DNA from: JBAIYU01 sp036763085
GTDB taxonomy: Bacteria; Bacillota; Negativicutes; DSM-1736; Dendrosporobacteraceae
Reading direction: 5' to 3'
NCBI RefSeq assembly: GCF_036763085.1
Contig: NZ_JBAIYU010000010.1
Span: 124,001-188,000, forward strand
Length of the DNA: 64,000 nt
This document shows, piece after piece, positions 26,230-34,289 of this stretch. Below the pieces are notes generated by a model, which had not been told where the DNA came from, ran no database searches, and was given only the letters and a program-made list of their open reading frames with translations. Each line of letters begins with the position of its first letter. Position 1 is the first letter of the stretch. The translations under genes were made by a program, and so were the position numbers.

Positions 26230-26515
26230 GGTAATCCCTCACTTTATTGATTACTATTGAGCTTAAACTCTTTTCACCAACTGCTAGATCATCAACACTT
26301 TCGCCAGCAATAAGTGCGGCGGGTTTGTCATATTCAATTCCTTGCCTAGCACAGCTTGCGGTGCAGCCGCTAATACATATAATAAAGTCCGCCTCAGTAC
26401 TGTTATAGACTACCCTAACGCCGTGAGCGTTAAGGTAGTCTTCTATTTCTTTCGCCAGCCTTCTACGGTCAATCCTAGGGTTACAACCACCGCAAAATTT
26501 AATGCTCGTTAACAT
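26204..26515 (-). CDS. Small cysteine-rich protein (CGGC motif), possible Fe-S/electron carrier
   Basis: 103 residues from the ATG at 26515, the start best spaced from AAGGA; an ATG at 26524 is possible. Cysteines are paired: Cys8-x2-Cys11 in FCGGCNPRIDR, and Cys47, Cys51 and Cys55 in CISGCTASC. This could hold a cluster or act in thiol chemistry. I have no firm family. It overlaps the NifU-like gene at its start and the CoA-transferase at its end, so translation of all three is coupled and the protein is presumably needed with the iron-sulfur dehydratase. Confidence 0.8.
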   Translation of the reverse strand: MLTSIKFCGGCNPRIDRRRLAKEIEDYLNAHGVRVVYNSTEADFIICISGCTASCARQGIEYDKPAALIAGESVDDLAVGEKSLSSIVINKVRDYLGKLEKPL

Positions 26516-26798
26516 TTCTGTCATTATCCTTGCGCAATATCTTAAGTGCCATATCAATTAATTCATCATTCACCTGAAATACTGGCTGAACTCCTTTTAT
26601 TTCAGGGCAGGCGTCCTTAATCTCACATTCAATAAATTCTGTAATGGTATGCTGGGCACCGGGGCATGTGCTGCATGCCCCAGTCAGCTTGATTTGCACA
26701 AAACCATCGCTAGTAACTCCAACTAATTCGATATCACCGTTATGAGCTTGAAGCGATGGCCTGATTTTTTCGTCGATTACTTTTGCTAATGAGTTCAT
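26499..26798 (-). CDS. NifU-like C-terminal domain protein (Fe-S scaffold)
   Basis: A 99-residue stand-alone NifU_C domain with the cluster-binding CxxC in GACSTCPGAQHTI. Such proteins assemble and pass on iron-sulfur clusters. It lies 5 bp after the gene for 4-hydroxybutyryl-CoA dehydratase, an enzyme that needs a [4Fe-4S] cluster and FAD, so a dedicated maturation role is likely (inference). Confidence 0.92.
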   Translation of the reverse strand: MNSLAKVIDEKIRPSLQAHNGDIELVGVTSDGFVQIKLTGACSTCPGAQHTITEFIECEIKDACPEIKGVQPVFQVNDELIDMALKILRKDNDRNVNEH

Positions 26799-26803
26799 AG
26801 AAA

Positions 26804-28255
26804 TTAACCTTTTGCAGGAATACCGGCAATTGCCTTAGCCAGTTCTTTTTTCTGCGCAATATTACCTTGGCGGGCAATCATAATACGCTGAGCTTGCGGT
26901 GAGCCAGCGCCGTGCATTGACTCTGTACGATACCCTACAGCTGCTGTACCAAGAGTAATGTTTTCAATAAGACGTAAAATCCTCATACGATACTCGGTAG
27001 GTACCGAAGCAACACCTTTGAAGTATTTCTCTACAACCTTACCAATGACTGGGTGATGAAGATCCTTCTCTGACGGCATGGTCACCATTAGTCCACCAGC
27101 TATATCTTCAGCAAGCCTTGCAATCTCATAAGGGAATCGAGTAACGTTTTGCTTACAAACATTAGCTAACAGTAAATCAATTAGATACGTACCAGATGCC
27201 GTCTTATATCCTTCGGCTGAACAGGCAATACCGCACGCATACAGAGTTTCGTTGAGATGTACCATTTCGATAAGTTTATCTTTTAAGTGTGAAGCCTTCT
27301 GCGCACCATTATAGTCAGCGGCTAGGGCAGCGGCGCCAATAAGAACATCACCTACACCGACTTTACAGCCGCCATAACTTTGGCGATGATAGCCGGCAAA
27401 GCGTTCAACTAGCGCACCGCTGAACTCATATTCGCCGCACATGAACACGTTTTCCCAAGGAATAAAAACATTATCAAAGACCATTAGGGCTTCATGTCCG
27501 CCAAACTGTTTATTACCAACATCTATATCTCCGCCCTCAAGTTTACGAGTATCGCACGATTGACGTCCATATATATAGAAAATTCCCTCTGCGTCAGCTG
27601 GTGCTACGAACGAAACTGCATACTCGGCGTCTTCCTGCGTCATAGATATTGTTGGCATTACTAAAATCCAGTGAGAATTAAGAGCACCTGTCTGGTGGCA
27701 TTTAGCGCCGCGAACAACTATACCATCGTCCCGTTTTTCCACAATTCGAACATACAAATCAGGGTCAGCCTGCTTACTTGGACCAAGACCGCGGTCACCT
27801 TTTGGATCGGTCATTGCTCCGTCTACAGTCCAATCTTCTTGCTGCATCTTAAGAAGAAAACTATTAAATCTATCATGATAATTTGTGCCAAGCTTTTTAT
27901 CCATTTCGTACGTAACACTGTCAACGGCATTTATTGCGTCCATCCCAACACAGCGCTGGAAGCAGGCCGCAGTTTTCTGACCAAGCAGGCGCTGCATTTT
28001 TACCTTTTTAACCAAGTCTTCAGTACTCTGATGCAAATGACAGAAGCGGTTAATTTTATTACCAGTTAGATGAGAAACAGCAGTCATCAGGTCCTCATAT
28101 TCAGGCATCTCTGCCAATTCATAAGTAGCTTTAACTGAGTTCATAGATGGTCTGATAATTGGATGGTCGACCGGGTTCTCTATTAGTTCTCCCTGTAAAT
28201 AAACTTTAAAATTTAACTGACGCAAACTCTCCTCATATTGCACTGCAGTTTTCAT
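26804..28255 (-). CDS. abfD: 4-hydroxybutyryl-CoA dehydratase / vinylacetyl-CoA isomerase
   Basis: Radical dehydration of 4-hydroxybutyryl-CoA to crotonyl-CoA with FAD and an oxygen-sensitive [4Fe-4S] cluster. 483 residues. The four cluster ligands of the family are visible: Cys98 and Cys102 (ACFQRCVG), His290 and Cys297 (YHRQSYGGC), matching the Cys99, Cys103, His292, Cys299 set of Clostridium aminobutyricum with a small offset. The FAD-binding acyl-CoA dehydrogenase-like core is intact. It is the key enzyme of the operon and marks an anaerobic lifestyle. Confidence 0.97.
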   Translation of the reverse strand: MKTAVQYEESLRQLNFKVYLQGELIENPVDHPIIRPSMNSVKATYELAEMPEYEDLMTAVSHLTGNKINRFCHLHQSTEDLVKKVKMQRLLGQKTAACFQRCVGMDAINAVDSVTYEMDKKLGTNYHDRFNSFLLKMQQEDWTVDGAMTDPKGDRGLGPSKQADPDLYVRIVEKRDDGIVVRGAKCHQTGALNSHWILVMPTISMTQEDAEYAVSFVAPADAEGIFYIYGRQSCDTRKLEGGDIDVGNKQFGGHEALMVFDNVFIPWENVFMCGEYEFSGALVERFAGYHRQSYGGCKVGVGDVLIGAAALAADYNGAQKASHLKDKLIEMVHLNETLYACGIACSAEGYKTASGTYLIDLLLANVCKQNVTRFPYEIARLAEDIAGGLMVTMPSEKDLHHPVIGKVVEKYFKGVASVPTEYRMRILRLIENITLGTAAVGYRTESMHGAGSPQAQRIMIARQGNIAQKKELAKAIAGIPAKG

Positions 28256-28292
28256 TTCACTACCCCCTAAATTTTATAAATAAGCATTTTGC

Positions 28293-29705
28293 TTACTCTT
28301 CACCAATGCGGCTATTGAATACTGGGTCCTTGGTTTTATCGTATTTATTCCAATTGCGGAAGAAATCTTTACCGTAGATCAACGCACAAAGGACTATTCC
28401 AACCCCGAAGGCTGCTGCTGCTTCACGGGTAATAAGTACAGCGGCCACAATTCCAGCTACACCAAGATCATTGAAAGTACGGGCTTTCAATATTCCAACC
28501 CGCACGGCAACATAACCTTGAACAAGCATAGTCAAGGACAGAGCAATCGGCAAAATAGGTTTAACTAGTGTTACGATTGGCGAAAAGAAGTAACCAGTAA
28601 ACGTTCCCCAGCGGAAGGAAGCTACTCCGCCGAACAAACTATCCATAGCTTCCGGACCATGTTTATATCGTTCACACTCAACTACCTGCATTGCAGCCCA
28701 CATTGGTCCGCACATCGAGGCATCTGGACCAATCATTGACATTCCGATGTTGCGGATACCAACGATCATATTATTGCGATTAGCATCAAAATGGATATCT
28801 TCATCACCATGGCGAAATTCGCGGGCTTCGTCAATAAGTGCTTCAGCCTGGATTAATTCACCAAATAAGACTATGTATACGGCGAATACTAGCGGGGCGG
28901 CACTCATATAAAGACTAAAAGGCGGCCAGCCAATACGATCTGCAAAAGGAGTCCATTCAGTAAAAAGTGTATAGAATTGCGGAATGGTAAAACCCCATTG
29001 TATTGTCGGCCATGGAAGTTCTTTAACCAAAGGTGCAACAAAAATCGCCAATACTAAGGCCGGCATTAAGCCAAGATCGGAAAGATGCTTAAGTAACTTG
29101 CTTTTGTTGCGCAGCGTTTTAAAATGGTTCGAAAAGAGAATATAAAACGCAAAACCAATTGAGATAGTGATAGTCCACGGATAGAGGTCAAAACGTCCGC
29201 CATGCTGGAACACCAGACGTACAGCGGCAATACCTGCACCTAGCAAAATTCCCGACTTAAGTGCATCTGGTACAAGATCGACAAAACGCTTAGCCAATCC
29301 TGTCATACCCAATAGCAATGAGAATAGGCCCAGCTCGAGTTCAAAAGCAATGAGGGCATGCATCCTCGGAACTCCCTCAGGGAAAGTTTTAAGCCAAAGT
29401 AAGAGCAGCGGAATAGCTGGTGTAATCCAACCTGGAACAACTGGATCACCGAGATGAGCATGCCACAAATAGAAAAATCCATTGAGAATTACAATAGTAA
29501 TGGCAATTTCAAACGGCATACCGAGATATTCTTGAAGCACCGGGATAATTCCAAGGCATACCGCACACATCAATAAACCTTGGATAAAGTCGGGTAGTTC
29601 AAAACGATAATGAATGAAGGGCAGTCTTAATTGAAACGGGCCAAATGGGATAAAAGGCTGAGGTTTTCCAAACTCACGCTTGTAAACAGGTCCTAACCAA
29701 CTCAT
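28293..29705 (-). CDS. Multi-pass membrane transporter, probably for the operon's substrate
   Basis: 470 residues with about 10-12 hydrophobic helices, and a layout reminiscent of NCS2/SulP-type (uracil/xanthine or sulfate permease fold) carriers, though I see no diagnostic motif of a known subfamily. A conserved-looking polar stretch (RNIGMSMIGPDASMCGPMWA) lies near residue 325. It is the first gene of the sigma-54-controlled operon, 37 bp before abfD, so uptake of 4-hydroxybutyrate or a precursor is the likely job (inference from context). Confidence 0.75.
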   Translation of the reverse strand: MSWLGPVYKREFGKPQPFIPFGPFQLRLPFIHYRFELPDFIQGLLMCAVCLGIIPVLQEYLGMPFEIAITIVILNGFFYLWHAHLGDPVVPGWITPAIPLLLLWLKTFPEGVPRMHALIAFELELGLFSLLLGMTGLAKRFVDLVPDALKSGILLGAGIAAVRLVFQHGGRFDLYPWTITISIGFAFYILFSNHFKTLRNKSKLLKHLSDLGLMPALVLAIFVAPLVKELPWPTIQWGFTIPQFYTLFTEWTPFADRIGWPPFSLYMSAAPLVFAVYIVLFGELIQAEALIDEAREFRHGDEDIHFDANRNNMIVGIRNIGMSMIGPDASMCGPMWAAMQVVECERYKHGPEAMDSLFGGVASFRWGTFTGYFFSPIVTLVKPILPIALSLTMLVQGYVAVRVGILKARTFNDLGVAGIVAAVLITREAAAAFGVGIVLCALIYGKDFFRNWNKYDKTKDPVFNSRIGEE

Positions 29706-29800
29706 TTCAACTCACCTCTTTATTATTAATAGAACTCAGAAAAATTTGGGGCTCTAGTTCGGCACCTCATTTACTACTCCGATGTTCTACTAATCTATAT

Positions 29801-29817
29801 TGCAAATTGCATGCCAA
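29801..29817 (-). promoter_or_regulatory. Sigma-54 (-24/-12) promoter of the 4-hydroxybutyrate operon
   Basis: Minus-strand sequence TTGGCATGCAATTTGCA. GG (29815-29814) and GC (29803-29802) are exactly 12 nt apart, as the RpoN consensus TGGCAC-N5-TTGCW requires. It lies about 100 bp upstream of the transporter gene and about 65-180 bp from three activator dyads. Confidence 0.85.
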
Positions 29818-29880
29818 CAGGATAAGCTCATACCATATCTACATTTATAAAAATTTATTAGCTATCAAACTGTTAAAAGC

Positions 29881-29898
29881 GTGTGCAGCTTTGCACAC
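29881..29898. promoter_or_regulatory. Activator dyad (UAS) site 1
   Basis: Perfect dyad GTGTGCA-GCTT-TGCACAC, about 90-110 bp upstream of the predicted sigma-54 transcription start. It shares the GTGCA-N4-TGCAC core with the two dyads at 29939-29976. Confidence 0.8.
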
Positions 29899-29934
29899 AC
29901 TTTATCTTAAAAAACTGCTCGTACTGCTAAGCTT

Positions 29935-29980
29935 ACGGGTGTGCAAAAATGCACTGTATAGTGCATTTTTGCACACCCGT
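29935..29980. promoter_or_regulatory. Activator dyads 2 and 3 within a 21-bp palindrome
   Basis: Perfect 21-bp inverted repeat (29935-29955 with 29960-29980, GTAT loop). Each arm holds a GTGCA-N4-TGCAC dyad: 29939-29954 and 29961-29976. As an RNA hairpin it lies 4 nt after the activator stop and could also terminate that gene, so it may do both jobs. Confidence 0.75.
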
Positions 29981-29984
29981 CTAT

Positions 29985-31403
29985 TTAATTGTTATTTGCA
30001 ACTAATCCATATTTAACAGCTTTACGAAAACAAGTGCTGCGATCAATACCAAGTACATTCGCGGCCAGCTGTAAGGTTCCATATTCTTTTAGAGTAGAGG
30101 CAAGCAAATATTTCTCAGTCGACTCAACTGCCTCTCTAAGCTTTGCTCCAGGTTTAGGCAAAGTTTGCTTATTAGCTAGTGAAGCTGGCACTGCAGTACT
30201 ATCAATTTCATCGCCAGGGGTAGTAACAACCAGTCTCTCGATAACGTTTTCAAGTTCTCTAACATTACCCGGCCAGGAGTACTCAGTTAATCTGTCGATC
30301 ACGTCGGGGAGAATAGTTTTATAAAAACCAAAACGCTGATTAAACTTGTCCATAAAATGCACAACCAGCAGAGGTATATCTTCTGCTCTTTCGCGCAACG
30401 GCGAAATATGAATTGGAACAACCATTAATCTATAATAAAGATCTTCACGGAAATTCCCTTCCTTCACCATTTGAGCAAGGTTACGATGGGTTGCTGCGAC
30501 AATCCGTACATCTATTTTTATTGGCTCAACACCGCCAACGCGAGTAATCGTTCTATCTTGTATTGCTCTTAGCAACTTAACCTGGAGAAAGGGTGGCATT
30601 TCCCCAATCTCGTCTAAAAACAGCGTACCATTATTGGCTAATTCAAATAGCCCTGGCTTACCCTCTTTTTTTGCTCCTGTAAAAGCGCCGCGATCATATC
30701 CAAACAGCTCGGATTCTAAAAGATTCTCCGGTATGGCGCCGCAGTTAATCTTAATAAACGGATACTTATCCCCTTTACCATGCTTGTGAATGAATTTAGC
30801 AACTAATTCTTTACCAGTTCCTGATTCGCCCGTAATTAGTACTGTTGAATTTACTTCGGCAACCTTTGCCGCTAACTCCAACACTGAAGCCATTGCCCTG
30901 CTCCGATAAATTAGATCAGATTCTTTTATATGAAGTGATCTTAGATGTGATACTTCAGTCTGGTATTTGAGCCTTTCTTCCCTTGTCTTACATAATCTCT
31001 TTTCCAGCTGGTTAAGCTCTGTCACATCACGCACATTTGTAACCACTCGAAATAGCCGCCCTCGTTCATTAAAGATTGGGTTACCTGTCACCAAAATTTG
31101 CTTATTGCTTCTCTGAACTGTTTGACTAATTGTTACACTTTCTCTTTTCTCCATAACAATAAGAGTGACGGACTGATCAAACACCCCTTCACTTACCAGA
31201 CTAGCCATACTCTTGCCTATTACTTCGTTAGCTTTGATACCAGTAATTCGCTCATAAGCCTCGTTAACTCTAAGTACAATCCCGCCACCGTCCGTAATGA
31301 ATATGCCGTCATAAGAAGAATTGATAATAGCCTCAAGTTCAGTGATCAATCCCCTTACAAAACCTATCTCAATTGACCGATCGGCTGTTTCTGATTGTTT
31401 CAA
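29985..31403 (-). CDS. PAS-containing sigma-54-dependent activator
   Basis: 472-residue enhancer-binding protein. PAS domain about 20-130 as sensor, linker coiled coil about 135-155, AAA+ domain with Walker A GESGTGKE, the sigma-54-contacting GAFTGA loop, Walker B TLFLDEIGEM and the arginine-finger region, then a C-terminal Fis-type helix-turn-helix (LQLAANVLGIDRSTCFRK). It lies just upstream of the 4-hydroxybutyrate operon, whose -24/-12 promoter and three dyads sit in the gap between them, so it almost certainly controls that operon. The PAS ligand is unknown. Confidence 0.95.
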   Translation of the reverse strand: MKQSETADRSIEIGFVRGLITELEAIINSSYDGIFITDGGGIVLRVNEAYERITGIKANEVIGKSMASLVSEGVFDQSVTLIVMEKRESVTISQTVQRSNKQILVTGNPIFNERGRLFRVVTNVRDVTELNQLEKRLCKTREERLKYQTEVSHLRSLHIKESDLIYRSRAMASVLELAAKVAEVNSTVLITGESGTGKELVAKFIHKHGKGDKYPFIKINCGAIPENLLESELFGYDRGAFTGAKKEGKPGLFELANNGTLFLDEIGEMPPFLQVKLLRAIQDRTITRVGGVEPIKIDVRIVAATHRNLAQMVKEGNFREDLYYRLMVVPIHISPLRERAEDIPLLVVHFMDKFNQRFGFYKTILPDVIDRLTEYSWPGNVRELENVIERLVVTTPGDEIDSTAVPASLANKQTLPKPGAKLREAVESTEKYLLASTLKEYGTLQLAANVLGIDRSTCFRKAVKYGLVANNN

Positions 31404-31568
31404 GTAACTTCACTCCCTTGCTTAAATTAAAAACCAAATTTCTGTCCAAGCATTTATACATATTTATTAGAGCTTGTACAAATTTATTACCATAAAAACT
31501 TGTTATGCAGCGCTGCATGCGAGCTAGGCCTAAAAATAATGCAAGTTTTGTTATGACGGCACAAAAAA

Positions 31569-31599
31569 AGGTAACTCGCACCTTAATGGTGAGTTACCT
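31569..31599 (-). terminator. Terminator or attenuator upstream of the sigma-54 activator
   Basis: 9-bp outer stem AGGTAACTC/GAGTTACCT plus a 3-bp inner stem, followed on the minus strand by seven T. No minus-strand gene lies upstream, so it either attenuates a leader of the activator gene or is a relic. The rest of 31404-31731 holds only AT-rich promoter-like sequence. Confidence 0.6.
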
Positions 31600-31731
31600 A
31601 AACATTTATCTTTTATTTAGCACCCGTATGTTAATACTTCATATTATATAGGGAATACGGCTCATGCCTAGCGTTGGTAAAGATAATGGGTTATAACCAG
31701 TAAAAGAAAATGATCTTTGCGAGGTGCGCTA

Positions 31732-32142
31732 ATGCGTAAATCGGTAATTGTGGCGGTTACGCTTGTCCTATGCTTATTACTTCAGACTACATTTGTATTC
31801 GCTGCTTCTTGGAATATTGCTGCATCATCAAACAACCAAAATTGTTATTTTGATACTGAATCAGTTAGGTATATTAAGGTAAATCATGAAAAACATATCG
31901 AAGTCTGGGTTCATTTTGTCCTTCATCGACCTCTAAGTGATGGCACTAAAACTTATATCCAAAAACTATGGTATCAAACCGATACTAAAATGTTCTCGAT
32001 AAAAGCCGAACATTTATATGATATCAACGGAACCCATCTGCGAAGCAATTCCTATCCTAATGTCTGGTATGACATTATACCAGGCACAATGGGTGAAACG
32101 ATTTACGATAACATAAAGAGCTATTGTGAGAGGAATCGTTAG
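31732..32142 (+). CDS. Secreted surface-adhesin-E-like protein
   Basis: 136 residues from the ATG at 31732 (GAGGT 6 nt upstream). Signal peptide of about 26 residues ending VFA-AS. The mature part has the pattern W-(x)n-CYFDTESVRY followed by EVWVHFVLH, which resembles the small surface-adhesin protein E domain common in diderm bacteria. The C-terminal CERNR and the internal Cys near the front could form a disulfide. Function is unknown; probably periplasmic or surface-bound. Confidence 0.75.
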   Translation: MRKSVIVAVTLVLCLLLQTTFVFAASWNIAASSNNQNCYFDTESVRYIKVNHEKHIEVWVHFVLHRPLSDGTKTYIQKLWYQTDTKMFSIKAEHLYDINGTHLRSNSYPNVWYDIIPGTMGETIYDNIKSYCERNR

Positions 32143-32298
32143 CCTTTAAAAATGTTAGCATCCCTTAGCAGCCATTTGTTAGTTAAGCCTGCCCCCTTGT
32201 CTGCATTTTACAAATTAAGCTTAATTTAGTTATGTCACTGATTTTAAGACACTTGAATATCATAACTAATAAAGAGACTTTTGTGGGGGGATCTATGG

Positions 32299-33114
32299 GT
32301 GGGACATTATATTAGGGTAGAAGCCAACGTAAAAATCTATGTAGAGGATCTGAACCCGGAAGGTAAAGAAACAATTTTATTTATTCACGGCTGGCCTGCA
32401 AATCATAAAATGTTTGAATATCAGTATAACCAATTATCTTGTATGGGCTATCGCTGCTTAGGATTAGATTGTCGAGGCTTTGGTAATTCGGATAAACCTG
32501 CCACAGGATACGATTATGACAGATTATCGGACGACATTCTTTGTGTAGTGCAGGCACTCGATTTACAGAATATAACTCTAGCTGGTCACTCTACAGGGGG
32601 AGCTATTGCAATTCGCTATATGGCTCGCCACAATGGCTATGGTGTTTCAAAACTTGCTTTGTTTGCAGCTGCAGCTCCTAGTCTTATAAAGCGCCCTTAT
32701 TTTCCTTATGGAGTAGATAAGGACATTGTTCTAAAAATAATTCAGGGAACATATTCAGATCGTCCTAACATGTTGCAAGGCTTCGGAGACATTTTTTTCT
32801 TCCAGCATATTACCAAACCATTTTCAGATTGGTTTTTCCAATTGGGTCTGCAAGCTGCCGGCTGGGCTACAGCTGAGATCGCAAAAACATGGCTCGGCGA
32901 AGAACAATTGTTTGCCGACCTTGAAGAAATACATGTGCCAACATTAATACTACACGGCATACATGATAAAGTAGTTCCTTTCCAATTAGGCGAAGTCCAA
33001 AACCAGTGTATTAGGAACTCAAGACTTGTACCTTTCAGGTTTGGAGGTCATGGGTCATTTTACGACGAGCGTGAAAAATTTAATAATGAATTGATAAAGT
33101 TTATTGAAGAATAA
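32299..33114 (+). CDS. Alpha/beta hydrolase
   Basis: 271 residues from the GTG at 32299, 8 nt after a GGGGGG ribosome site; a TTG at 32281 is in frame but lies on that site. Haloperoxidase/epoxide-hydrolase-like fold: FIHGWPANHKMF oxyanion segment, LDCRGFGNSDKP, nucleophile Ser in AGHSTGG, acid Asp in GIHDKVVP and His in GGHGSF. Complete catalytic triad. Substrate unknown. Monocistronic. Confidence 0.9.
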   Translation: MGHYIRVEANVKIYVEDLNPEGKETILFIHGWPANHKMFEYQYNQLSCMGYRCLGLDCRGFGNSDKPATGYDYDRLSDDILCVVQALDLQNITLAGHSTGGAIAIRYMARHNGYGVSKLALFAAAAPSLIKRPYFPYGVDKDIVLKIIQGTYSDRPNMLQGFGDIFFFQHITKPFSDWFFQLGLQAAGWATAEIAKTWLGEEQLFADLEEIHVPTLILHGIHDKVVPFQLGEVQNQCIRNSRLVPFRFGGHGSFYDEREKFNNELIKFIEE

Positions 33115-33117
33115 TAA

Positions 33118-33194
33118 AGAAAACACGGCTTGCGCCGAGCCTTAGCGACAGCGGAAGCCGATACTTACCCCTTATGCATGTAAGAAAGTCTATA
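33118..33194 (+). repeat. Dispersed 77-bp repeat, copy B
   Basis: 71 of 77 positions match the copy at 13078-13154 without gaps. It begins 3 nt after the hydrolase stop, where it may serve as a 3-prime end structure. CTTAC/GTAAG pairing is kept; the CGACT/AGTCG pairing of copy A is weakened. Confidence 0.85.
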
Positions 33195-33206
33195 CTTTAT
33201 TATCGT

Positions 33207-33259
33207 AAAAGAGGGAGTCAGATCCGCACTTTACCTGCGCAGATCTGACCCCCTCTTTT
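33207..33259. repeat. REP-like palindrome / convergent terminator
   Basis: 17-bp stem with one mismatch (AAAAGAGGG-x-GTCAGATC with GATCTGAC-x-CCCTCTTTT), 17-nt inner loop with CGC/GCG pairing. It separates the convergent hydrolase and metA genes, with T-runs on both sides. The GGGGTCAGATC core recurs in mobile REP-type palindromes of other bacteria (from memory). Confidence 0.75.
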
Positions 33260-34214
33260 ATATTCCCTCACCATTAAGACCATTTAGATCATCTGTATCA
33301 TTTAGCTTATCAAGATTAAAAGGTGTGCCCTGATAGACATAATAGTTAAGCCAGTTTGAGAAGAGTAAATTCGCGGCACTGCGCCAGCGTACTACTGGCA
33401 TCTGCTGAGGATCATCGTTAGGATAGTAATTCACTGGAATGTTAATTGGCAGACCTTGCGCAACGTCACGATCATACTCTGCTTTAAGGGTCAGGGGATC
33501 ATACTCCGAATGTCCAGTTATAAATAATTGGCGGGATTTTTTAGCCACAACTGCATAGACACCTGATTCCTCTGACTCAGAAAGTATTGTCAACTGAGGT
33601 ACTTTCTCGATATCTTCTCCTTTAACTTCTGTATGACGGGAATGTGGAACATAGAAGATATCATCAAAACCACGGAATAGCATCTTCTCTTTAATGTTGA
33701 CTTTATGGGGAAATACACCAAAACATTTTTTCGGTAAATTATACTTTGGAACACCATAGTGGTAATATAACGCCGCTTGTGCTCCCCAACAAATATGAAG
33801 TGTGGAATAGACATTTTTCTTACTCCATTCCATAATTTCACATAGTTCATTCCAGTATACAACTTCTTCGAACGGTATTTGCTCTACTGGTGCGCCGGTA
33901 ATTATCATGCCGTCATATTTACGAGTCTTAATTGAATCAAACGTCTCATAAAATTTGACCAAGTGCTCCTGAGGAGTATTTTTGGGTTCATAGGTTGCCG
34001 TATACAAAAAATCAAATTCCACCTGCAGCGGGGAATTGCCGAGTAAGCGAAGCAGCTGGGTCTCAGTAACTATTTTGGTCGGCATCAAATTAAGCAGCAA
34101 TATGCGAAGTGGACGTATGTCTTGTGAATAAGCTCGATCCTCGTCCATTGTAAATATATTTTCCTTTTCGAGGATATTTACGGCGGGCAGATTATTAGGA
34201 ATTTTTATTGGCAT
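33258..34214 (-). CDS. metA: Homoserine O-acyltransferase, probably acetyl-CoA-specific
   Basis: First step of methionine synthesis. I start at the ATG at 34214 (318 residues, GGAG 8 nt upstream); with this start the catalytic residues fall exactly at family positions Cys142 (HICWGAQA), His235 and Glu237 (GHSEYD). Residue 111 is Glu (TGAPVEQ), the state linked to acetyl-CoA use in Bacillus cereus MetA, whereas the succinyl-CoA-using E. coli enzyme has Gly. So O-acetylhomoserine is the predicted product. No SAM riboswitch is visible upstream. Confidence 0.94.
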   Translation of the reverse strand: MPIKIPNNLPAVNILEKENIFTMDEDRAYSQDIRPLRILLLNLMPTKIVTETQLLRLLGNSPLQVEFDFLYTATYEPKNTPQEHLVKFYETFDSIKTRKYDGMIITGAPVEQIPFEEVVYWNELCEIMEWSKKNVYSTLHICWGAQAALYYHYGVPKYNLPKKCFGVFPHKVNIKEKMLFRGFDDIFYVPHSRHTEVKGEDIEKVPQLTILSESEESGVYAVVAKKSRQLFITGHSEYDPLTLKAEYDRDVAQGLPINIPVNYYPNDDPQQMPVVRWRSAANLLFSNWLNYYVYQGTPFNLDKLNDTDDLNGLNGEGI

Positions 34215-34289
34215 AAAATCCACTCCTTCAGCTTAAGTATACTTAAAAACGCATAGTCCTTCTAATAAACACTAATGTGTATACCCAAA

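Noticed and set aside
29935..29980. CRISPR-like or IS-end interpretation of the long palindrome
   Set aside because: The repeats are dyads with a GTGCA-N4-TGCAC core placed upstream of a sigma-54 promoter; there are no spacers, no regular repeat array and no transposase.
31369..31581. 70-residue minus-strand frame upstream of the sigma-54 activator
   Set aside because: No ribosome site, overlaps the activator start, and begins at the terminator hairpin.
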